Assembly: GCF_001514285.1 (NCBI RefSeq)
Contig: NZ_KQ949023.1
Location: 1,317,139-1,381,138 of the forward strand
Direction: 5' to 3'
DNA length: 64,000 nt
Source: Streptomyces sp. DSM 15324
Lineage (GTDB): Bacteria > Actinomycetota > Actinomycetes > Streptomycetales > Streptomycetaceae
The notes under the pieces are model-generated. The model saw only the letters and a program-made list of their open reading frames with translations. It was not told the origin of the DNA and did no database searches. Shown one piece after another: positions 51,978 through 59,885 of this stretch. The first letter of the stretch is position 1. Every line of letters begins with the position of its first letter. The translations under genes were made by a program, and so were the position numbers.

Positions 51978-53587
51978 GCCCTCCCCCGCTCTCGGCTTCT
52001 CTCGAACCGGGCGAGCCCCGTGCCGCCCCCGACGCCGGGGAACGGACGCGGGACGGAGACCTCGCCGACGGGAGTGACCGGAGCGGGGGAGTGGCCGGTG
52101 GCCTGGTGGGGCGTGGTGCGGGGGTCCGCGCCGCGCTCGTCCACGCGGAGGGCGTCGGCCGCGCCGTGATCCGGGGCGCGGTGGGCGGCTGCGGTGCCGT
52201 GATCCGGTGCGCGGTGGGCCGGTGCGCGGTGATCAAGCGTGCGGTGCTCTGTCGCGCGGTGGTCGGGCGTGCGGTGCTCTGTCGCGCGGTGGTCGGGCGT
52301 GCGGTGCTCTGTCGCGCGGTGGTCGGGCGTGCGGTGCTCTGTCGCCCGGTGGTCGGTTGAGCGGTGCTCGGGCGTGCGGTGCTCAGACGCGCGGTGGTTC
52401 AGCGGGTTGTGACCGTGGATGTGGCCGACGGCGGTGTGCCCCATGGGTGCGTGCCCGAAGACGGCCTGGTCCAGGGCGCGGTGACTCGGTCCCTGGTCCT
52501 CCAGGACGCAGAGGTCGGACACCCGCTGTTCCGGGATGCGGCGCTCCGGGCCGAAGGGGCCGGCCGGGCGCTGCTCCGGGACGTGGTGCTCCTTGGCCGG
52601 GAGCCTGCCCGAGGTCCCGCTGAGGGGCTTCGGCATGCCGGAGGGGGCCCGACGCATCAGCTCGGCCGCGTACGCCTCCGCCGCACCGCGTGACGGCGTC
52701 CGCCGGGAATCGGCCGGCCGGGAATCGGTGGGCCGGGAATCGGTGGGCCGGGAATCGGCCGGCTCTGAAGATGGCTCGGAATCGGTCCGGCCGAGGTGCG
52801 GCCGGCCAGGCTGTGTCCCACCGGGGCGAATCTGTTCGCCGTGGGTCTGCTCGCCGTGGGTCCGCTCGTCGTAGGTCTGCTCGCCGTAGGTCCGCTCGCC
52901 CTGGACCCGGTCGCGGTGCATCTGCTCCACCGCCTCGTCCTCGTCCCCGGGGCCGTCGGCCGGGCCGGGCTTGGGACGGGCGCCCCAGCCGAGGTCGTCG
53001 CGCGGTTCGGCGTACTCCTCGACGGAGGCGTCGGCGCCGACGGGCGGCTGGACGGCCGCCTCCGGTCCGTCCGCGCCGCGCGGCAGGTCGGCCCAGACCA
53101 GCAGGCCGGAGCCGTGCTCCTGGGCGCCCCACGCATGACAGAGGGCCTCGACGAGGAGCAATCCCCTCCCGTGCTCCTCCTCGGGACGCTGCGGCGAAGG
53201 ATGCGGATTCTCGGCGGTACAGCCCTGATCGCGCACTGCTATGCGCAGGACGTCGTCACCGTCGAGCAGCTCGCACACGACGACATCGCTGGCGGTGTGC
53301 ACGATCGCATTGGTGACCAGCTCGGATATGACGAGAGCCGCGGTGTCGCAGGTGTCCTCGCACACCGACCAGCCGGTCAGCCGGGCCCGTGCCAGGCGTC
53401 TGGCCTGGGCGGGGGAACCCGGATGGGCGGCCAGCTCGAATCGGAACCGGCGCTCGGCAGCGGCCTGTTCGGGGCCTGCTCCCGGGGCGGCACCGAGACC
53501 CTGGGGGCGGCCTGCGGCGGCGTCTGTTCCTAAAGGCGCGGACGGAATCACGCTTGCCACTATCGCCGCGCCGTGAACACTTGGCAA
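51974..53587 (-). CDS. HATPase_c (anti-sigma-factor-like) protein with long repetitive His/Arg tail and a TTA codon
   Basis: A protein of up to 537 residues. Residues 45-170 form a GHKL ATPase of the SpoIIAB/RsbW-like family: N box ISELVTNAIVH, a degenerate G1 box RDQGCTAENPHP and G2 box HGRGLLLVEAL. The remaining two thirds are repeats: GEQT/DERT units (231-252), DSRPT units (278-295) and a DHRATEHRTP decapeptide repeated about five times (411-462). A TTA codon (53531-53533, residue 19) suggests bldA control. The start is uncertain: TTG 53587 lies inside a palindrome, GTG 53560 or GTG 53551 may be real, and all keep the TTA. Confidence 0.75.
   Translation of the reverse strand: MPSVHGAAIVASVIPSAPLGTDAAAGRPQGLGAAPGAGPEQAAAERRFRFELAAHPGSPAQARRLARARLTGWSVCEDTCDTAALVISELVTNAIVHTASDVVVCELLDGDDVLRIAVRDQGCTAENPHPSPQRPEEEHGRGLLLVEALCHAWGAQEHGSGLLVWADLPRGADGPEAAVQPPVGADASVEEYAEPRDDLGWGARPKPGPADGPGDEDEAVEQMHRDRVQGERTYGEQTYDERTHGEQTHGEQIRPGGTQPGRPHLGRTDSEPSSEPADSRPTDSRPTDSRPADSRRTPSRGAAEAYAAELMRRAPSGMPKPLSGTSGRLPAKEHHVPEQRPAGPFGPERRIPEQRVSDLCVLEDQGPSHRALDQAVFGHAPMGHTAVGHIHGHNPLNHRASEHRTPEHRSTDHRATEHRTPDHRATEHRTPDHRATEHRTPDHRATEHRTLDHRAPAHRAPDHGTAAAHRAPDHGAADALRVDERGADPRTTPHQATGHSPAPVTPVGEVSVPRPFPGVGGGTGLARFERSRERGRA
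52241..52360. repeat. 30-bp coding minisatellite, four units
   Basis: Units start at 52241, 52271, 52301 and 52331; the first three are identical and the fourth is diverged. On the minus strand each encodes the decapeptide DHRATEHRTP of the ATPase tail. Shorter degenerate copies flank it on both sides. Confidence 0.95.
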
Positions 53588-53612
53588 GTGTCACTCTGAA
53601 AAATGCAGAGTG
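53578..53612. promoter_or_regulatory. Twin palindromes between ATPase and XRE genes
   Basis: CACTTG-G-CAAGTG (53578-53590) is followed one base later by CACTCTG (53592-53598) and CAGAGTG (53606-53612) around AAAAATG. Both palindromes lie in the divergent promoter region and are strong candidates for binding by the neighbouring XRE regulator or another developmental regulator. The first covers the TTG at 53587, arguing that ATPase translation starts further in. Confidence 0.6.
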
Positions 53613-53832
53613 CTGTGTGACGCGGTGGAGGGCCGTGGCACACTGCTCGCAACAGCATGTTGAGCGGCGCCAGTTGAGACACCGGAGATCCGTACGGAGT
53701 CGTACAGATCCTTCGAACAGTCTTCGAATGGCGCCGTAAGGCTGTCAGGATTCGTTCCGTCAACCGGCCGGTCGGGGCTGCTCAGCGCGACCGAGGCGAC
53801 CGGGCGGCCGGGGCTCTTCGTGGAGGTGGAGC

Positions 53833-54693
53833 GTGAGCGAACCGCGGTCCGCGCCGACCGTCGGACAGGTCGTCCTCGGCCGGCGCCTGCTGGACCTGCG
53901 GGAACGCGCGGGGCTCAAGCGCGAGGAGGCCGCCCGCATCCTGCGGGTCGCCCCCGCCACCGTCCGCCGGATGGAGATGGCCGAGGTCGGCCTCAAGATC
54001 CCTTACCTCCAACTGCTGCTGAAGGCCTACGGCGTCACCGACGCGGAGGCCGAGGGGTTCGTGCAGCTGGCCGAGGAGGCCAACAAGCCGGGCTGGTGGC
54101 AGCGCTTCCACGACGTCCTGCCCGGCTGGTTCTCGATGCACGTCAGCCTGGAGGGCGCGGCTTCCCTGATCCGCCAGTACGAACCGCACTTCGTCCCCGG
54201 TCTGCTCCAGACCGAGGACTACGCGCGCGGGGTCCTGAAGTCCGGAGCCATCGGCCAGACCCGGCCGGAGGACATCCAGCGTCTCGTCGACCTGCGCATG
54301 CAACGCCAGGAACTGCTCACTCGTGACGACGCGCCCCGGTTGTGGGTCGTGATGGACGAGACGGTGCTGCGCCGCCCGGTGGGCGGACCGGAGGTGATGC
54401 GCGCGCAGATCGACAAACTGCTCGAGGCGACGAAGCTGCCCCATGTGACGCTGCAGGTGGCCCCGTTCTCCAACGGGCCGCACCCCGGCACCTACGGGCC
54501 CTTCGTGCTCTTCCGATTCGCCATGCCGGAGCTTCCGGACATGGTCTACAGCGAGTACTTGACCGGCGCGGTCTACCTCGACGCGCGCACCGAGGTGGCG
54601 ACCCATCTCGAGGTCATGGACCGCATGGCGGCGCAGGCCGCTACTGCACATCGCACGAAGGAGATCCTCCGGGATTTCCGCAAGGAGCTGTGA
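53833..54693 (+). CDS. XRE family regulator with DUF5753 domain
   Basis: A 286-residue protein from GTG 53833. The N-terminal HTH is RRLLDLRERAGLKREEAARILRVAPATVRRMEMAEVGLKIPYLQLLLKAYGV (~18-70), followed by the DUF5753 domain with WWQRFHDVLPGWFSMHVSLEGAASLIRQYEPHFVPGLLQTEDYARGVL, as in the large Streptomyces WhiJ/AbaA-orfA-like family. It is paired with a DUF397 protein that starts directly after its stop. In characterised cases the XRE protein binds DNA and the DUF397 partner modulates it, sometimes in a toxin-antitoxin-like way. Diverges from the ATPase gene. Confidence 0.92.
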   Translation: MSEPRSAPTVGQVVLGRRLLDLRERAGLKREEAARILRVAPATVRRMEMAEVGLKIPYLQLLLKAYGVTDAEAEGFVQLAEEANKPGWWQRFHDVLPGWFSMHVSLEGAASLIRQYEPHFVPGLLQTEDYARGVLKSGAIGQTRPEDIQRLVDLRMQRQELLTRDDAPRLWVVMDETVLRRPVGGPEVMRAQIDKLLEATKLPHVTLQVAPFSNGPHPGTYGPFVLFRFAMPELPDMVYSEYLTGAVYLDARTEVATHLEVMDRMAAQAATAHRTKEILRDFRKEL

Positions 54694-54948
54694 ATGGATC
54701 GCATCAAGCCGCGCAAACGGGTCTACAACGGCATGCCCGCGCGGGACTTGGGCAGCGAAGGCTGGCACAAGCCCTGGAGCGGCGGGAACGGCGGCAACTG
54801 CCTGGAGGCGATGAAGCTCGCCGACGGCCGGATAGCTGTCCGTCAGTCGACCGACCCGGACGGTCCGGCGCTGATCTACACCACCGACGAGATGACGGCC
54901 TTCATCGAGGGGGCCAAGGCGGGGGATGCCGACTTCCTACTGTCCTGA
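54694..54948 (+). CDS. DUF397 family protein
   Basis: An 84-residue protein that starts immediately after the XRE stop (TGA then ATG) with AAGGAG upstream. SEGWHKPWSGGNGGNCLEAMKLADGRIAVRQSTDPDGPALIYTTDEMTAFIEGAKAGDADFLL has the DUF397 core: the W-x-S-GGNGGNCLE motif, RQS/D-x-DPDGPAL and the closing FIEGAKAGDFD-like end. It should act together with the XRE protein. Confidence 0.93.
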   Translation: MDRIKPRKRVYNGMPARDLGSEGWHKPWSGGNGGNCLEAMKLADGRIAVRQSTDPDGPALIYTTDEMTAFIEGAKAGDADFLLS

Positions 54949-55062
54949 CCTGATCGCCATCGATCGCTTCCTATCACGTTTCGTCACACCGTTGGTTTCT
55001 GTCGCTCTACTTCCTTGATTTGGCACTGACTTGATTATTCGTTGCGTCTTATGGAGCGTTTC

Positions 55063-55875
55063 ATGACCGGGCAGGAATCCGCCCCCGCTGTCGAGATCGA
55101 CACCAGCAAGCCGCATCCCGCACGGATGTACGACTGGTACCTCGGGGGCAAGGACAACTACCCCGTCGACGAGGCCATGGGCCGCCAGATGCTCGCGCTC
55201 GACCCGCGCGTGCCGGTCATGGCACGAGTCAACCGCGCCTTCATGCACCGCGCCACGCGCTGGCTGGCCCGCAACGGCATCCGCCAGTTCCTGGACATCG
55301 GCACCGGCATTCCCACCGAGCCCAATCTGCACCAGGTCGCCCAGGAGATCGCACCGGACGCCCGCGTGGTCTACTGCGACAACGACCCCATCGTGCTCGC
55401 CCACGCGGCGGCACTGCTGCGCAGCACGCCCGGCGGGGCCACCGAGTATCTCCAGGCGGACGTCCGCGACCCGGCCGCCATCATCGAGGGGGCCGGGAAG
55501 ACCCTCGACCTCACCCGGCCCGTGGCTCTGTCGCTCGTCGCGCTGCTGCACTTCGTCCCCGACGCCGACGGCGCGCACGAACTCGTCGCCCGGCTGCTCG
55601 CCGAACTCCCCTCGGGCAGCTACCTGATGATGACCCATGCCACCGCCGACTTCACCCCGGAGGAGTCCGCGGCGGCCACGGAGAAACTCAAGGCCGCGGG
55701 CGTCACCCTGGCCCTGCGCTCCCGCGAGGAGTTCGGCCGCTTCTTCGACGGCCTCGACCTCGTCGACCCGGGCCTGGCCGTCGTACCCGACTGGCACCCC
55801 GAACTCGGCGAGCCGGTCCCGGGCCAGGAGGACGGCGTCATCCCGGGCTACGGGGCGGTGGCACGCAAGCCCTAA
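55063..55875 (+). CDS. SAM-dependent methyltransferase, Methyltransf_19 (DUF574) family
   Basis: A 270-residue protein from ATG 55063 with GGAG six bases upstream. It begins with the family signature IDTSKPHPARMYDWYLGGKDNYPVDEAMGRQML and carries LDIGTGIPTEPNLHQVAQ for SAM binding and VALSLVALLHFVPD. This family is abundant in Streptomyces and often sits beside XRE-DUF397 pairs, as here; its substrate is unknown. A 114-base AT-rich spacer separates it from the DUF397 gene. Confidence 0.92.
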   Translation: MTGQESAPAVEIDTSKPHPARMYDWYLGGKDNYPVDEAMGRQMLALDPRVPVMARVNRAFMHRATRWLARNGIRQFLDIGTGIPTEPNLHQVAQEIAPDARVVYCDNDPIVLAHAAALLRSTPGGATEYLQADVRDPAAIIEGAGKTLDLTRPVALSLVALLHFVPDADGAHELVARLLAELPSGSYLMMTHATADFTPEESAAATEKLKAAGVTLALRSREEFGRFFDGLDLVDPGLAVVPDWHPELGEPVPGQEDGVIPGYGAVARKP

Positions 55876-55880
55876 CCCGG

Positions 55881-55920
55881 CCCAAGGACCCCCGGCGCGT
55901 CTCACGACGGGGGCCCTGGG
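55881..55920 (+). terminator. Imperfect hairpin terminator
   Basis: CCCAAGGACCCCCG (55881-55894) pairs with CGGGGGCCCTGGG (55908-55920) with one bulge and one mismatch. It directly follows the methyltransferase stop at 55875. Confidence 0.5.
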
Positions 55921-55930
55921 CACGTCTCCC

Positions 55931-56003
55931 GCGGAGTGCGGCGGTGCCGGTCTGTCGCGGAGCGCGGCGGTGCCGGTCTGCTGCGGAGCGCGGGGGTGCC
56001 GTC
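55931..56003. repeat. 26-bp tandem repeat, 2.8 copies
   Basis: Units begin GCGGAG(T/C)GCGGCGGTGCCGG at 55931, 55957 and 55983. The last copy is truncated and runs into the stop codon of the gltD-like gene at 56002. Confidence 0.88.
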
Positions 56004-57489
56004 ACACGCTCATGGGCCGGTCGTACGGCGATATGGGCGCCGGCAGGCGCGAGCCGCCCGAGAGCCGACGGTCCACCGCCGCCGCCACCGCACGCCCCTC
56101 CGCGATCGCCCACACGATCAGCGACTGGCCGCGTGCCGCGTCCCCGGCGGCGAACACGCCGGGGACGTTCGTCGCGAAGTCACCGTCCCGCGCGATGGTG
56201 CCGCGCGGCTCCAGCGTCAGCCCCAGCTGGTCCACCAGCCCGTCCGCACGGTCGGGCCCGGAGAACCCCAGCGCCAGCAGTACCAGGTCCACCGGCAGCT
56301 CCCGCTCGCTGCCCGCCACCGCTCGGCGCCGCGCGTCCACCTCGACCAGATGCAACGACCGCACCCGCCCGTCCTCGTCCCCGGTGAAGCGGAGCGTGGA
56401 CGCGGCGAACAGGCGCGCGTCCGCGTCGGCCGCCGGCGCACTGCGCAGATCGCGCGCCTCCTCGTGCGCGGCCGACAGCCGGTAGATCTTCGGGTACGTC
56501 GGCCAGGGATCCGTGTCCTCGTCGCGGTCCGCGCCGGGCTGGGCATAGATGTCCAGCTGGGTCACCGAGGCCGCGCCCTCGCGGATCGCCGTCCCCAGGC
56601 AGTCCGCGCCGGTGTCCCCGCCACCGACGATCACCACATGACGTCCGGCCGCCGACATCGGCGAGACCTCGAGATCGCCCTCGCACACCCGGTTGGCCAG
56701 CGGAAGATACTCCATCGCCTGATGTATCCCAGCCAACCCTCGTCCCGGCACCGGGAGTTCCCGCCAGGCCGTCGCCCCCGTGGCGATCACCACGGCGTCG
56801 TAGCGCGCCCGCAACTCCGCCGCGCCCACGTCCCGGCCCACCGCCGTCCCCGTACGGAACCGCGTCCCCTCGGCGATCATCTGCTCGATGCGCCGGTCCA
56901 GATGGTGCTTCTCCATCTTGAACGCGGGGATGCCGTACCGCAGGAGACCGCCGATCCGGTCGTCCCTCTCGTACACCGCGACCGTGTGCCCGGCCCGGGT
57001 GAGCTGTTGCGCGGCGGCCAGCCCCGTCGGTCCGGAACCGATCACCGCCACCGTCTTCCCCGAGAGCCGGTCCGGCGGGCTCGGCGGCGCGAACCCCTCG
57101 GCCCAGGCCCGGTCGGCGATCGCCACCTCGACGTTCTTGATCGTCACGGCGGGCTGGTTGATGGCGAGGACGCACCCCGCCTCGCACGGCGCCGGACACA
57201 ACCGTCCGGTGAACTCGGGGAAGTTGTTCGTCGCGTGCAGCCGGTCGCTCGCCGCCCGCCAGTCCTCTCGCGACACCAGGTCGTTCCACTCCGGGATCAG
57301 GTTGCCGAGCGGACACGCGTCGTGACAGAACGGCACCCCGCAGTCCATACAGCGGTCGGCCTGCTTGCTGACGATGGGCAGGAGCGCGCCGGGGACGTAC
57401 ACCTCGTCCCAGTCCCGGACCCGCTCCTCGACCGGCCGACGGGGCCAGTCCTGGCGGGGGGTGGTCATGAATCCCTTGGGATCGGCCAT
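56002..57489 (-). CDS. gltD: Glutamate synthase small subunit-like flavoprotein, no gltB nearby
   Basis: A 495-residue protein from ATG 57489. The N-terminal 4Fe-4S domain has CMDCGVPFCHDACPLGN (Cys47, 50, 55, 59) and CPAPCEAGC (Cys98, 102, 106). The FAD motif is VAVIGSGPTGLAAAQQL and the NADPH motif is VVIVGGGDTGADCLGTA, with GVFAAGDAARGQSLIVWAI near the end. It is full-length for GltD, which passes NADPH electrons to GltB. No large subunit lies upstream or downstream here, so it may partner a distant GltB or serve another acceptor. Confidence 0.88.
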   Translation of the reverse strand: MADPKGFMTTPRQDWPRRPVEERVRDWDEVYVPGALLPIVSKQADRCMDCGVPFCHDACPLGNLIPEWNDLVSREDWRAASDRLHATNNFPEFTGRLCPAPCEAGCVLAINQPAVTIKNVEVAIADRAWAEGFAPPSPPDRLSGKTVAVIGSGPTGLAAAQQLTRAGHTVAVYERDDRIGGLLRYGIPAFKMEKHHLDRRIEQMIAEGTRFRTGTAVGRDVGAAELRARYDAVVIATGATAWRELPVPGRGLAGIHQAMEYLPLANRVCEGDLEVSPMSAAGRHVVIVGGGDTGADCLGTAIREGAASVTQLDIYAQPGADRDEDTDPWPTYPKIYRLSAAHEEARDLRSAPAADADARLFAASTLRFTGDEDGRVRSLHLVEVDARRRAVAGSERELPVDLVLLALGFSGPDRADGLVDQLGLTLEPRGTIARDGDFATNVPGVFAAGDAARGQSLIVWAIAEGRAVAAAVDRRLSGGSRLPAPISPYDRPMSV

Positions 57490-57596
57490 GGGCGTCTTCC
57501 TTGCGTACGCGTGGACAGGCCGAGCGTCAACGGGCGGCACTCTCCGGCCACGATACGTCCGGTCCGTCCGCCCTGCAGAGAGGCGGACGCAGCCCC

Positions 57597-57720
57597 GTCG
57601 GAGAAAGGGCCCCGGTCAGAGAAACTGCCCCCGGTCAGAGAAGCTGTCTCCGGTCAGAGAAGCTGCCCCCGACCGGAGAAAGGGCCCCGACCAGAGATAG
57701 GGCCCCGACCAGAGAGGGAC
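57597..57720. repeat. Degenerate 19-bp minisatellite
   Basis: About six to seven copies of a 19-bp unit of form CCGGTCAGAGAAGCTGCCC, drifting to CGACCAGAGATAGGGCCC at the right end; units begin near 57612, 57631, 57650, 57669 and 57688. It fills the gap between the gltD start and the DUF1772 stop. Confidence 0.85.
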
Positions 57721-57728
57721 GGGACGGT

Positions 57729-58214
57729 TCAGACCAGGGACATCGCGTACACGATCGCCGCCGCCGCCGAGGTGGCCGCCCGCACATGGTTCCAGCGCGT
57801 CCACTGCCGCACATACGTCGGCCAGTACGCCGCCGCTTCCGGCGCTCCCTGCTCCAGCTTCCTCAGCGCCTCGTTGCGCGGCACGTTCGCCATGACGGTC
57901 ACCCCGAAGGCACCGACCAGATACAGCCCGCTGCCCAGCAGCAACGGCAACGTCCCCTCGTCCGGCCACAGCAGGAACGTCACCATGGCGATCCCCGCAC
58001 ACAGCCCCGCCGCCCCCAGGAACAGCACCAGGAACAGCGGCGTCGTCGCCGAGGAGTTGATCGCGTTCATCGCGGCGACCCCCTGCGCGGCCGGCAGCTT
58101 GGCCAGCCCCCGCATCACCAGCACCGAGAACGCGCAGAACACCCCCGCCATCACGCCCGTGGTGACGGCCCCGAGCAGCGCGAGCATCGGATACGGCCCG
58201 TCGATCACTGTCAC
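57729..58214 (-). CDS. DUF1772 (anthrone oxygenase-like) membrane protein
   Basis: A 161-residue protein with four membrane segments (MLALLGAVTTGVMAGVFCAFSVLVM, TPLFLVLFLGAAGLCAGIAMV, LLLGSGLYLVGAFGVTVMANVP and a C-terminal one). FCAFSVLVMRGLAKLPAAQGVAAMNAIN and VTVMANVPRNEAL are typical DUF1772 features. Some family members are cofactor-free anthrone oxygenases, but chromosomal stand-alone copies have no established role. Start GTG 58214, with GGGGGAG upstream. Confidence 0.85.
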   Translation of the reverse strand: MTVIDGPYPMLALLGAVTTGVMAGVFCAFSVLVMRGLAKLPAAQGVAAMNAINSSATTPLFLVLFLGAAGLCAGIAMVTFLLWPDEGTLPLLLGSGLYLVGAFGVTVMANVPRNEALRKLEQGAPEAAAYWPTYVRQWTRWNHVRAATSAAAAIVYAMSLV

Positions 58215-58260
58215 CCTTAACTCCCCCTGTCGATCGAAGATCCTGCCTGCCCCGGCACTG

Positions 58261-58998
58261 TCACCTCAAGGGAAATCCCGGGGGGGGCTCCCCCCCCGCC
58301 CCCTCCCCCTCCCCACCCTCCCCCTCCCGCCATTCCCGCAGCCGAGCCTCCACCCGCGCGCCGATCCGCCGTCTCGCCTCGTTGCGCGGTACGCCGTTCA
58401 TCAGCAGTTCGTCGTACGGCGTCTCCAGATGCCGTACTGAGGCCGCGACCGCCGAGATCACCGCGCCCTCGGTCAACGCCCGCCCGGCGGCGCTACGGCC
58501 CACCCGCCCGCTGCCCCGCACCGAGGCGTGGGCCGCGATCTCCCCGGCCCGCGCCACCGGGCAGCCGGGCAGCAGGCGAAGGATCTCCGCCGTGAACGCC
58601 TCCGTGAACCGTGCGTCCGCCGCCGCCCGCCGCCGCGCGTCCCGCAGCCGGCGCCGCCGGCGGGCCTCGGCGTCGGCCAGGCACCGCTGCTCGGCCCGGG
58701 CGAGCCCCGCCTCCTCGACCAGGACCCCCTGCCGCTCGTAGCGCCCCTTGCGCCGGTTGAACCGCACGACCACCGCCGACAGCCCGCTCTCCTCCCGCGA
58801 CCTGCGCGTCAGCGCCGTGTCCCCGCGCGGCAGGAACACCAGATGCCCCAGGTCGGCGCAGTCCAGACAGCGGGACCCGTCCTCCTCCAGCACCAGCATC
58901 GGCTGCGGCCCCCGGCGACAGGCCGCGCAGTACTTCCGGCGAAGCGGCTGGACGACGAGAAGGCCGGTGCGGGAGGAAGGAGTTGCCAGTGCTGCCAT
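58261..58998 (-). CDS. DUF2293 domain protein with zinc-ribbon-like N-terminus
   Basis: A 245-residue protein from ATG 58998 (GGAAG upstream). Residues about 20-48 contain two CxxC pairs (CAAC and CLDC), probably a zinc site. A basic coiled region (AEARRRRRLRDARRRAAADARF) leads to the DUF2293 domain: ILRLLPGCPVARAGEIAAHASVRGSGRVGRSAAGRALTEGAVISAVAASVRHLETPYDELLMNGVPRNEARRRI. The end is Glu/Gly-rich. Function unknown; the composition suggests nucleic-acid binding. Confidence 0.85.
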   Translation of the reverse strand: MAALATPSSRTGLLVVQPLRRKYCAACRRGPQPMLVLEEDGSRCLDCADLGHLVFLPRGDTALTRRSREESGLSAVVVRFNRRKGRYERQGVLVEEAGLARAEQRCLADAEARRRRRLRDARRRAAADARFTEAFTAEILRLLPGCPVARAGEIAAHASVRGSGRVGRSAAGRALTEGAVISAVAASVRHLETPYDELLMNGVPRNEARRRIGARVEARLREWREGEGGEGEGAGGEPPPGFPLR

Positions 58999-59120
58999 GC
59001 AGGCTTCCTTCCCGCTGGTGGGCGCGGTAGCACCCGGCCGGCGCCCCGGCTCGTGCCCGCCCGCCGTGATCTGCCGCGGCACGGCGACCACGACGCGTCG
59101 TGACCGGTGCCTGACGCATC

Positions 59121-59762
59121 ATGGGCCGTGTGCGACTCGAAGCGATCACCTGGGAACGGCTCGGCGACCTCCTCGCCGAGCGGCTGCTCGACCTGAAGCC
59201 GGCGGACGGCAGCCCCTGGCCCCGTGTCGCCTTCGACGGCGCCCCGGCGGCCTGCCCCGGAGACCTCGCCGCCCGCGTCGCCGAGGCGCTGCGGATACGC
59301 GGTCGCGCCTCCCGTGTCGTGGACGCCCACGGTTTTCTGCGTCCTGCCTCCCTCCGCCTGGAGTACGGCCGGCACGACGTCGAGGCCTACTACGACGGCT
59401 GGTTCGACACCGGCACCCTCTGGCGCGAGGTGTTCGGCCCCCTGGAGCCCGGAGGCGACGGACGGATCCTGCCCGACTTCTGGGACCCGGCCACGGACCG
59501 CGCCACCCGCAGTTCCTACGTCGACCTCCCGCCCGGCGGTTTTCTCCTGCTGCACGGTCCCCTCCTCCTACGACACTGGTTCCCCTTCGACTTCACCGTC
59601 CATGTCCAACTCTCCCCGGCCGCCCTGCGCCGGCGCACCCCGGATGCGGACCGGTGGACACTCCCCGCCTTCGACACCTACGCCACCGAGACCGACCCCA
59701 CCGCCACGGCCGACGTCCTCGTCCGTGCGGACGATCCGCGCCATCCGGCGTGGGGCGGGTGA
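59121..59762 (+). CDS. Uridine kinase-like protein without an intact P-loop
   Basis: A 213-residue protein resembling Streptomyces proteins annotated as uridine kinases. The region that should be the Walker A loop reads VAFDGAPAACPGDLAARVA with no GK(S/T), while other kinase features remain (RLEYGRHDVEAYYDGWFDTGTLWREVFGPL, LLLHGPLLLRHWFPFDFTVHVQLSP). Kinase activity is therefore doubtful. ATG 59121 used; GTG 59133 and others are possible. It diverges from the DUF2293 gene. Confidence 0.75.
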   Translation: MGRVRLEAITWERLGDLLAERLLDLKPADGSPWPRVAFDGAPAACPGDLAARVAEALRIRGRASRVVDAHGFLRPASLRLEYGRHDVEAYYDGWFDTGTLWREVFGPLEPGGDGRILPDFWDPATDRATRSSYVDLPPGGFLLLHGPLLLRHWFPFDFTVHVQLSPAALRRRTPDADRWTLPAFDTYATETDPTATADVLVRADDPRHPAWGG

Positions 59763-59885
59763 GCCGAGGCACAACCGCGCGGCCGGGGGAGATGCGGGCG
59801 CCCGCGGGCACGGCGAGAATGGAGGGGCGCCGGGACCAGCGGTGCCCCCCGCGCCGCGCCGGCCGTCCGGTACCGGGAGGTACCC

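Noticed and set aside
52241..52360. CRISPR-like regular repeats
   Set aside because: The 30-bp units are contiguous with no spacers and encode a peptide repeat in frame.
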